Positions 26,933 through 33,738 of a DNA stretch of 64,000 nt are shown piece by piece. The position numbers and the translations under genes are program-made. Under the pieces are notes generated by a model. It was not told the origin of the DNA. It was given only the letters and a program-made list of their open reading frames with translations, and ran no database searches. The first letter of the stretch is position 1. Each line of letters starts with the position of its first letter. The stretch comes from Clostridium paridis (GTDB taxonomy: Bacteria > Bacillota > Clostridia > Clostridiales > Clostridiaceae), in assembly GCF_016765615.1 (NCBI RefSeq), contig NZ_JAESWA010000028.1, positions 41,681-105,680 on the forward strand. The letters are read 5' to 3'.

Positions 26933-28924
26933 ATGTACACTAGAAACATAGCTATTCTAGATCCAAATGGTCTACATACAAGAGTTGCTGCAATGCTAGT
27001 AAATGAAGTTGATAAGTTGCAATCAAAATATTCCGTTAATCTATATATAAAAAAACCTCAAAAGACTGACTGGTTAGCATTTTCTATGTTAGCCTTGCTT
27101 TCCCTTAGAGTTAGATGTAATGAAACTATAATAATTGGTTCTAAAAATGATGATGAAGCTTCAAGAAAAGCTATAGATATTTTATATTCATTTATAATGA
27201 GTAAAATCAATTTAGAATCTCAGTTAATGGAGCAAATCGACGTTTTCATTGAAGAAAGCAAAATTGCCAATGAACAAATACTCGACTCTTTACCTATTGG
27301 AATTGTTGTTATTGATATAAATTCAAATATCACGTACATTAATGATTATGCTCTAAAAGTATTTGGAATTGAACATTCTAATGCCATTGGGAAACCTATT
27401 GAAGACTCAGTTGAAAATACTAAACTACCTTCGGTTATCGCTTCTCCACAAAAACAATTTGGGCAAATTCAACATATTAATGGGAGAATAATAACAGTAA
27501 ACAGAAGTCCAATTATAAGCAAATCTAAGCTTATAGGCGCCTGTGGAGTTTTTCAAGATGTTTCTGATATTGTTGGTATGAAGGAATTAAACGAAAAATT
27601 TCTTAAAATTATGGAGATTTCCCACGATTTAATCTGTTTCGTCGATGAAAATGGAATAATAACTTATATTAATCCTGCTTACATCAATCACTTAGGAAGT
27701 ATATCCGAGAACATAGGAAAAAGTATATTTGAAGTTTCTCCAAAAGGGTTAAGAGTTAAGGCTTTTGAAAAAAGAGAGCGTATTGAAAATATAGTTAGGA
27801 CAAAAAATGGTGTAGATATAATCTCAACCATAACTCCACTATTTATAGATGGTGACTTTAAAGGAATTCTTTCAACTTCAAAGGTTGTTTCCGAGATAAA
27901 GGAATTAGCAAGTAAGCTTGAACGATCTCAAGAACAAGTTGAATATTATAGAGAAGAATTAAAAAAGCACACCTTAACTTCTAATGGTTTTTCAGAAATT
28001 ATTGGAATTAGCTCTTCTCTTAAGGAAGTTATTTATGTATCTAAAAAAGCTGCTGAAAGTACATCAACCGTACTTGTCAGAGGAGAAAGTGGAACTGGTA
28101 AAGAATTAATCGCAAATGCCATCCATCATAATTCTAGTAGAAAAGATAAACCGTTTATTAAAGTTAATTGTGCTGCTATCCCAGAGAATCTTTTAGAGAG
28201 CGAGCTTTTTGGTTATGAGAAAGGGGCATTTACTGGTGCGACAAAATCAAAGCCAGGAAAATTTTCTATTGCTGATGGCGGTACTATATTTTTAGATGAA
28301 ATAGGTGATATGCCTTTATCAATGCAGGTAAAACTGTTAAGAGTATTGCAAGAAAGAGAAATTGAAAGCTTAGGAGGTATAACCCCCCAAAAAATTGACG
28401 TTAGGGTTATTACTGCTACTAATAGAAACTTAGAAGAAATGATACAAACTGGAACTTTCAGAGAGGATTTGTACTATAGATTAAATGTGTTATCCGTGCA
28501 ACTTCCTCCTCTTAGAGATAGGAAAGAAGATATTCCTGCCTTAGTTGAGTATTTTATTATCAAAATCAACGACAAACTTTCTAAAAACATAAAGGGAATT
28601 GATAAGACTGCTTTGTCTGAGTTAATAAATTACTCTTGGCCAGGTAATATTAGAGAATTAGAAAATATAATTGAAAGAGCAATAAATCTTTGCGAAGATG
28701 AATTTATTTCTTCAAAGGATTTACCTTATCACTTTAGAATAACATCATCAAAAAAAGCCTCTATTCTTCCACTAGATGATGAGATACTCCCTTTCGAAGA
28801 ATATGAAAAAATAATCATTCAAAAGGCTATGGAGAAATACGGAAGTTATAATAAGGCTGGTAAAGCTTTAGGGCTTACCCATAGAACTATATCGTTAAAA
28901 TGTAAAAAATATGGAATAGAATAA
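26933..28924 (+). CDS. Sigma-54-dependent activator with HPr-like, two PAS, AAA+ and Fis HTH domains
   Basis: A 663-residue regulator; ATG 26933 is chosen because AGGGAGG lies six bases before it. Residues 1-90 resemble HPr: DPNGLHTRVAAMLV places His at position 15, the HPr phosphorylation site, and SMLALLSL at 51-58 matches the Ser46 helix. PAS domains follow at about 115-215 and 222-325, then the AAA+ domain with Walker A GESGTGK (384-390), the sigma-54 loop GAFTGA (431-436) and Walker B TIFLDEIGD, and a Fis-type HTH at the end (KALGLTHRTISLKCKKYG). It should activate sigma-54 promoters in response to PTS phosphate flow and a small ligand or redox cue. It faces ptsI. The target genes are unknown. 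Confidence 0.93.
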   Translation: MYTRNIAILDPNGLHTRVAAMLVNEVDKLQSKYSVNLYIKKPQKTDWLAFSMLALLSLRVRCNETIIIGSKNDDEASRKAIDILYSFIMSKINLESQLMEQIDVFIEESKIANEQILDSLPIGIVVIDINSNITYINDYALKVFGIEHSNAIGKPIEDSVENTKLPSVIASPQKQFGQIQHINGRIITVNRSPIISKSKLIGACGVFQDVSDIVGMKELNEKFLKIMEISHDLICFVDENGIITYINPAYINHLGSISENIGKSIFEVSPKGLRVKAFEKRERIENIVRTKNGVDIISTITPLFIDGDFKGILSTSKVVSEIKELASKLERSQEQVEYYREELKKHTLTSNGFSEIIGISSSLKEVIYVSKKAAESTSTVLVRGESGTGKELIANAIHHNSSRKDKPFIKVNCAAIPENLLESELFGYEKGAFTGATKSKPGKFSIADGGTIFLDEIGDMPLSMQVKLLRVLQEREIESLGGITPQKIDVRVITATNRNLEEMIQTGTFREDLYYRLNVLSVQLPPLRDRKEDIPALVEYFIIKINDKLSKNIKGIDKTALSELINYSWPGNIRELENIIERAINLCEDEFISSKDLPYHFRITSSKKASILPLDDEILPFEEYEKIIIQKAMEKYGSYNKAGKALGLTHRTISLKCKKYGIE

Positions 28925-28928
28925 AATT

Positions 28929-28975
28929 TGACCTAAGAAAAAGTAGTATTCTTTTATAAACTTTTTCTTAGGTCA
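28929..28975. terminator. Bidirectional terminator after the sigma-54 activator and the DUF1836 gene
   Basis: TGACCTAAGAAAAAG / CTTTTTCTTAGGTCA, a perfect 15-pair stem with a 17-base loop between the converging genes. Confidence 0.85.
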
Positions 28976-28988
28976 TAATATTTTATAT

Positions 28989-29552
28989 TTATTTTTCACT
29001 TAAGCTAATATCATCTACTATTCTTTCTGCAAGTTTTCTATACATATTGCTCATATTTATAAAAGAACTTAAGAGTAACATCTTACTTATATATCCATCC
29101 TTTTCAGGCTTAATATTCTCAATAGATTTATCAACAGTATTTTTAAAATTATTCACATCTTCGTCATATATTTCTAAGTATTCTGTGTATAATTTTCTTA
29201 AGGGGAATTCTTCACCTTCACTTAAGGATTTAACAATTGGATTCATTATTTTTTTTATATCATTTATAGATAAACTTCCTTTAAACTGATATATTAATGA
29301 TAAAAGAATTAAATGCTCCTTTGAATATTTTTTGTTTTTTATGGGCATTATTAATTTATCCTTAGCATAGTTGTTTATCATCGTTTTGGTCAAAACCTTC
29401 TCTTCTTCATTTCGAAGAGCTTCAGTGTACTTAGCTTCAAATAGTTGTATAACTTGATCCATATATAGATCTATTTCTGGTATTTCATCTAAAGTTATTG
29501 CATTTTCTAATGATAATTTATCTATTAAATTCTTAATATTTTCATTTTTCAT
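28989..29552 (-). CDS. DUF1836 domain protein
   Basis: A 187-residue all-helical soluble protein of the DUF1836 family found in Firmicutes. The stretch KTMINNYAKDKLIMPIKNKKYS, here split across residues 55-80, is the family hallmark and resembles part of a MerR-like winged helix (a helix-turn followed by KYS-type wing), so DNA binding is possible but unproven. It lies beyond the hlyIII gene from the agr locus and is transcribed in the same direction as agr, but it is not part of that operon. Function is unknown. Confidence 0.8.
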   Translation of the reverse strand: MKNENIKNLIDKLSLENAITLDEIPEIDLYMDQVIQLFEAKYTEALRNEEEKVLTKTMINNYAKDKLIMPIKNKKYSKEHLILLSLIYQFKGSLSINDIKKIMNPIVKSLSEGEEFPLRKLYTEYLEIYDEDVNNFKNTVDKSIENIKPEKDGYISKMLLLSSFINMSNMYRKLAERIVDDISLSEK

Positions 29553-29766
29553 GTATTCACCTTCTAACGTATAGTTATAAATACTATGTACTAAATTATA
29601 TATATCATAAACTTAATTTTAAATCTACAGTTTAAGTAAAATTAAAAATAAAAAAATATATATTTTTTATAATTACCACTTGACACATAGCTACAATCAT
29701 ATCATAATGTAATTAATATATCACATAGTTTTGAAAACTACATATCAGAACAAGGAGGCTTTCACA

Positions 29767-30414
29767 ATGGAAAAGTACTTTAGAGAACCAATCAACGGAT
29801 TTACACATCTTTTTGGTGCCGTGGCATCACTTATAGGATTAATATTCATGCTTATAAAAGTTTCTATTAATGGTGCTTCAGCTTTATCTATTACAGCAAT
29901 CGCTATTTTTGGAGCTAGCATGATTCTATTATACTCCGCTTCAGCGACGTATCATATGGTAAAAGCTTCTGACAAGGTTATTAGTTTTTTAAGAAAATTA
30001 GATCACTCTATGATATTTGTACTTATTGCAGGTTCCTACACTCCTTTTTGTCTTATAGCATTAAAGGGAGTTCAAGGTTGGGTGCTTTTTTCAATAATAA
30101 TGTCTATTGCAGTTCTTGGTATAGTATTTAAAATGATTTGGTTTAACTGCCCTAGATGGTTATCTACTCTAATCTATATTCTTATGGGTTGGATAGCAGT
30201 TTTTGCAATTGTTCCTCTTTATTCTGCTATCTCATTAAATGGTGTCCTATTACTTGTTTTAGGTGGTGTTCTCTATACAGTTGGAGGAATAATTTACGGA
30301 ATAAAACCTAAGATACTTACATTTAAATACTTAGGTTTTCATGAAATATTTCACATATTTATCTTGTTAGGTACATTAGCTCACTTCTTTTGTATTTTTA
30401 AATATGTAATTTAA
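29767..30414 (+). CDS. Hemolysin III (PAQR) family membrane protein
   Basis: A 215-residue protein with seven hydrophobic spans. Hallmarks are EPINGFTHLFGAVAS at the start, SATYHM near residue 60, LDHSMIFVLIAGSYTPF with the conserved His and Thr, and GFHEIFHIFILLGTLAHF at the end. These His and Asp residues form the metal site of the PAQR fold, thought to act in lipid (possibly ceramidase-like) hydrolysis; the hemolysin name is historical. ATG 29767 is used because AAGGAGG lies eight bases before it. It converges on agrB. Confidence 0.92.
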   Translation: MEKYFREPINGFTHLFGAVASLIGLIFMLIKVSINGASALSITAIAIFGASMILLYSASATYHMVKASDKVISFLRKLDHSMIFVLIAGSYTPFCLIALKGVQGWVLFSIIMSIAVLGIVFKMIWFNCPRWLSTLIYILMGWIAVFAIVPLYSAISLNGVLLLVLGGVLYTVGGIIYGIKPKILTFKYLGFHEIFHIFILLGTLAHFFCIFKYVI

Positions 30415-30430
30415 TATACTTATTTATAAT

Positions 30431-30459
30431 GGAGGGTCTTATAGTTATTAAGATCCTCC
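30431..30459. terminator. Bidirectional terminator between hlyIII and agrB
   Basis: GGAGGGTCTTA / TAAGATCCTCC, eleven pairs with one A-C mismatch. The last codons of agrB lie inside the stem. On the + strand it is followed by TAATTTTAT. Confidence 0.75.
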
Positions 30460-31020
30460 TAATTTTATGTCTTTTTCCTTATTAAACATTAATAAAGCTT
30501 GGAATAATATAACCCAAGTTATTATAGTTGCTATGTATGCATACTTAAATAAAATTATAGAAACTAAATATTCAATGACAATAATAAATATTCCCACCTT
30601 TCTATTCCTTTTAATCAAGTCTATCTTTGTCAACCTCATTTTAGGATTAACTATAGGTGCTTGATGCCATATGCAAAACACTGCTACTCCTCCGAGTAGA
30701 ATTACTGAAGTAAAATTCAAACTAATACAATTTTCTAAATATATTATAATCCCTATAGTGATTAGAGTTGATATAAAGCATTTTACTTGATTATCTTCAT
30801 GATATCCTCCTATAAATGGTTTGCTTAAAGACATTAATCCAATTGCTAATAAACCTTGTACTGGGTAACAAATGAAGCTAAATACAATTATAGTTCCTAT
30901 AAACTTTGCTGCTTCAAATATAATAATTCGCAACGCATACTCAACTTCTTGCTCTTGCTCCTTATTATAATTATTTGATTTTGCAATTATTTTAGAGAAT
31001 GCTTTTATGAATCTTCTCAA
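30448..31020 (-). CDS. agrB: AgrB-like peptide-processing membrane protease
   Basis: A 190-residue protein of the AgrB family (accessory gene regulator B), which removes the C-terminal tail of AgrD and closes the thiolactone or lactone ring. The catalytic pair is visible as His74 and Cys81 in GGYHEDNQVKCF, with the same seven-residue spacing as His77/Cys84 of the staphylococcal enzyme. Four to six hydrophobic spans cover the remainder. The start is TTG preceded by GGGGGGAG. It follows the kinase gene by 22 bases and is last in a D-C-B operon, unlike the usual B-D-C-A order. Confidence 0.93.
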   Translation of the reverse strand: MRRFIKAFSKIIAKSNNYNKEQEQEVEYALRIIIFEAAKFIGTIIVFSFICYPVQGLLAIGLMSLSKPFIGGYHEDNQVKCFISTLITIGIIIYLENCISLNFTSVILLGGVAVFCIWHQAPIVNPKMRLTKIDLIKRNRKVGIFIIVIEYLVSIILFKYAYIATIITWVILFQALLMFNKEKDIKLGGS

Positions 31021-31042
31021 TATTCTCCCCCCAAAAACTTTT

Positions 31043-32314
31043 TTAACATCTTTTGTAAGGTATTTTAATAGAAAATTCTGTCCAACTCTTAGTACTTCTT
31101 AGGACTATTTCTCCTCCTGATTTATTAATAACGTCTCGTACAATACTTAAGCCATATCCTCGTTCTCCGTCTACATCACTCTTCGTACTAAATCCAGCTT
31201 TAAAAATCTTTTCCCTATTTTCTTTAGGAATTTCAGGGCCGTTATTTTCTATGTTTACTATAATTCCGTCATAGCTATTATAACTATTATACTTTATGGT
31301 TGCATTTTGTATATTCAAAAGAACGTCAATAGCATTATTTATAATATTTGATAATAGTTTTAAAAGCTCACTGTCTGATATAGATAAATTCTCATAGTCT
31401 GCATTATCAAATGCAACTATATTTATTCCTTTTGAAAGTGCATTATTTAATATGGATGTGACCATAGGGTTAGCTTGTACATTAAGATTTATTACCGAAG
31501 ATGTATTTTGATATCTTTCTACTATTCCTTTTAATAATTCTCCCATTCTATCATATCTTCCAAGCTGATATAATCCATATAGACTGCTTATTTCACTCCC
31601 ATAGTCATGCTTAATTTTTTTAAGTTCAATAATCTTATCATTTAACTCAGTATTGAGAAGTTCAACTTCTTTTGTATTACTATTTATTCTAGCAAAATAA
31701 ATTAAGGAAAAAATAAAAGCAATTAATGATACAAAATATAATAGAAACTTAAAAGTGATTCCCATGCTTTCTATTGTCCACTCTATGCGTAGAGTATCAA
31801 TAAAAATGAAAGCATAGTCTATAAGTAATATAACTATTATAGAAATCTTATAAGCTTTTAATGAGATTACAACTTCAAATAAATTCTTTCTATATTTATA
31901 AATAAATATATAGGAAATAAATGCTGGTATATATATAAATATAATTGCTTCAACATCCTGTGGCATTCCTAGATTTAATTTTGTAAAGAAATGTTGATAA
32001 AAGGTAACCAAAAAATATGATAACGTTGTGATTATGGCATAGGCTAACCCAAATCCCCAAAACCCATCGTTTACTTTCTTTCTATAGAATAAGACAATTA
32101 AAGCTAGCACTAAAGTTACCATAATAAAATTTGCTAGTGGACTACTCATCGGAATATATGTAAATATATTAATGATTGCAAATATTAAAGCTACAAGCAA
32201 ATAGGACTTATTTCTTGTATTCTTATTTTCTTTTTCAGCAATATTATTTGATATCCACACAAAAAGAATTGATTGGCAGAAACTATTTAATATATCAAAA
32301 ACTTTATACAACAT
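31043..32314 (-). CDS. agrC: AgrC-like GHKL sensor histidine kinase
   Basis: A 423-residue kinase with six or seven hydrophobic spans in residues 1-215, a coiled linker, the phospho-acceptor box KKIKHDYGSE (His236) and a GHKL ATPase domain with NNAIDVLLN (N box), ENNGPEIP and GYGLSIVRDVI (G2 box). The layout matches AgrC receptors for cyclic peptides; the usual HDYxN motif has changed to HDYGSE. ATG 32314 is used because CTGGGGG lies eight bases before it. An in-frame TTG 33 bases upstream has no such site. No response regulator gene is adjacent. Confidence 0.9.
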   Translation of the reverse strand: MLYKVFDILNSFCQSILFVWISNNIAEKENKNTRNKSYLLVALIFAIINIFTYIPMSSPLANFIMVTLVLALIVLFYRKKVNDGFWGFGLAYAIITTLSYFLVTFYQHFFTKLNLGMPQDVEAIIFIYIPAFISYIFIYKYRKNLFEVVISLKAYKISIIVILLIDYAFIFIDTLRIEWTIESMGITFKFLLYFVSLIAFIFSLIYFARINSNTKEVELLNTELNDKIIELKKIKHDYGSEISSLYGLYQLGRYDRMGELLKGIVERYQNTSSVINLNVQANPMVTSILNNALSKGINIVAFDNADYENLSISDSELLKLLSNIINNAIDVLLNIQNATIKYNSYNSYDGIIVNIENNGPEIPKENREKIFKAGFSTKSDVDGERGYGLSIVRDVINKSGGEIVLRSTKSWTEFSIKIPYKRC

Positions 32315-32361
32315 TTTGAATTCCCCCAGTGTATTTTTAGGGGCCAAAATGCCCCCTTTTT

Positions 32362-32493
32362 TTATCTTTTGTCTTTCATTGATTCAGGCATTTCTTCCAC
32401 TGCCATACTACTCATTGATGCTGGTCCAAATACTACGATAAGAGCTGCTACTGCAAGGCAAGCTTTTCCAATACCTTTTAGAAATTTTTCCAT
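32362..32493 (-). CDS. agrD: AgrD-like cyclic peptide precursor with serine at the ring position
   Basis: A 43-residue peptide, missed by length-limited gene calling, with GAGGTG seven bases before the ATG. Residues 1-22 form an amphipathic leader (MEKFLKGIGKACLAVAAL). Then GPASMSSM is followed by AVEEMPESMKDKR, which aligns with the staphylococcal tail DEVEVPKEL: five residues separate the predicted cut after Met30 from Pro36, exactly as in AgrD. Five residues back from the cut is Ser26, so the ring would be a lactone S-M-S-S-M with tail residues GPA or longer. The kinase and AgrB genes follow directly. Confidence 0.85.
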   Translation of the reverse strand: MEKFLKGIGKACLAVAALIVVFGPASMSSMAVEEMPESMKDKR

Positions 32494-32535
32494 ACAAATC
32501 ACCTCTTATAAATTTATGTAACCTTATCCACTCTT

Positions 32536-32564
32536 ATTATACAATATTTTTCAAAAATATCTAA
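32536..32564 (-). promoter_or_regulatory. Probable sigma-A promoter of the agr-like operon
   Basis: On the minus strand TTAGAT (32559-32564), 17-base spacer, TATAAT (32536-32541), about 40 bases before the agrD start. No AgrA-type direct repeat is evident nearby. Confidence 0.6.
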
Positions 32565-32610
32565 ATATTTTCTTTGATATATAAATTTTGACTTTTTCCT
32601 CTGAAAAAAA

Positions 32611-32661
32611 AATAGAATCAACTAGAAAAATGTAATATTTTATCTTCTAATTGAATCTATT
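32611..32661 (-). terminator. Terminator of the nrdA-nrdB operon
   Basis: On the minus strand AATAGATTCAATTAGAA / TTCTAGTTGATTCTATT pairs over 17 bases with one mismatch and one G-U, followed by TTTTTTTT. It insulates agrD from nrdB. Confidence 0.85.
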
Positions 32662-32688
32662 TTTTAATATTTATTATAATTTTTAACT

Positions 32689-33729
32689 CTATAAATCATC
32701 TACCAAAGTTCCCGCTTTGGCATATGCTGTTGACTTTGCTTCAAAAAAGTCTGTTTTTACTTTATTTGCATCAGCATAAAAATCTACCCATTCAGCTGGA
32801 TTTTCATTATATCCATCATATAATGGTTTAAACCCTAATGCTGTAACTCTTAAATTTCCTAAATATTTAATATAATCTTCTATTAAACTCTTATTTAGCC
32901 CTGCAATATTGTCTCCAATTACATAATGCCCCCAAGCTATTTCATTTTCAACTCCTGCCCTTACCATATCTCTTAATTCTTCTACCATATCCTCATTAAA
33001 TAATTGAGGTTCCTCCTTTTGAAGTTCTCTAATTATACTTCTAAATAACCATAAATGAGTATTTTCATCTCTATTAATATATCTTATTTCTTGAGCTGAT
33101 CCTGGCATTTTACCATTTCTCTCAAGGTTATAAAAGAACATAAATCCAGAGTAAAAATAAACCCCTTCTAAAACATAATTAGCCATTATTGTCTTTAAGA
33201 AATTATAATGTGTTGGATTTTCAACAAAATTATTGTATAAATCCCCTATAAATTTATTTCTTTCTAATAATATCTTATCGTCTTTCCATTGATATAATAT
33301 TTCATTTCTTTTCTCTGGAGAGCAAATTGAATCTAGCATATATGAATAACTTTGTGAATGAACGGCCTCTTGAAAAGCCTGTATGGTTAAACATAGATTA
33401 ACTTCAGATGCTGTAATATAATTATTTATATTTCCTAAATTTGCTGTTTGTATTGAATCTAGAAATATTAAGAATGAGAGAATTTTATCATAAGCTGTTC
33501 TTTCTTCTGGTTTTAATTTTTGATAATCCTTTAAATCTTGAGCAAGATTAATTTCCTCTGGAATCCAAAAGTTATTCATTGCCTGTCTGTACCAATCCGA
33601 AGCCCAATTATATTTCATATTATTAAAATCATTTAAATTAGTTGTATTACCATTTATCATTTTCTTTTTTGATATTTCTGTATCACCATTTTCATTAAAC
33701 AACGGCTTTTTTGTTATTAACTTATTCAT
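32689..33729 (-). CDS. nrdB: Class I ribonucleotide reductase beta subunit
   Basis: A 346-residue metal-radical subunit of aerobic ribonucleotide reductase. Ligand motifs are EAVHSQSY (Glu, His) and DENTHLWLF (Glu, His), with the first carboxylate in the FLDSIQTAN region. It generates the radical passed to NrdA for making deoxyribonucleotides. AGGAGG precedes the ATG and nrdA lies nine bases upstream, giving a two-gene operon. Having an oxygen-dependent enzyme suggests tolerance of low oxygen or use of a Mn cofactor; the metal cannot be told. No nrdI or nrdH is beside it. Confidence 0.95.
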   Translation of the reverse strand: MNKLITKKPLFNENGDTEISKKKMINGNTTNLNDFNNMKYNWASDWYRQAMNNFWIPEEINLAQDLKDYQKLKPEERTAYDKILSFLIFLDSIQTANLGNINNYITASEVNLCLTIQAFQEAVHSQSYSYMLDSICSPEKRNEILYQWKDDKILLERNKFIGDLYNNFVENPTHYNFLKTIMANYVLEGVYFYSGFMFFYNLERNGKMPGSAQEIRYINRDENTHLWLFRSIIRELQKEEPQLFNEDMVEELRDMVRAGVENEIAWGHYVIGDNIAGLNKSLIEDYIKYLGNLRVTALGFKPLYDGYNENPAEWVDFYADANKVKTDFFEAKSTAYAKAGTLVDDL

Positions 33730-33738
33730 AATTTCCTC

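Noticed and set aside
31075..31092. CTGTCCAACTCTTAG in the agrC coding region also occurs in the 9306-9406 palindrome
   Set aside because: A single 15-base match between two places is expected by chance in a window of this size, and no further similarity flanks it.
32314..32361. GGGGC-ATTTTG-GCCCC hairpin between agrD and agrC as a terminator
   Set aside because: The stem is only five pairs and the following UAAAAAU is not a U-tract; at most it slows or protects the transcript.
32362..32493. Cys12 of the AgrD-like peptide as the thiolactone residue
   Set aside because: It lies in the amphipathic leader, 18 residues before the predicted cut, far from the fixed ring position, which is Ser26.
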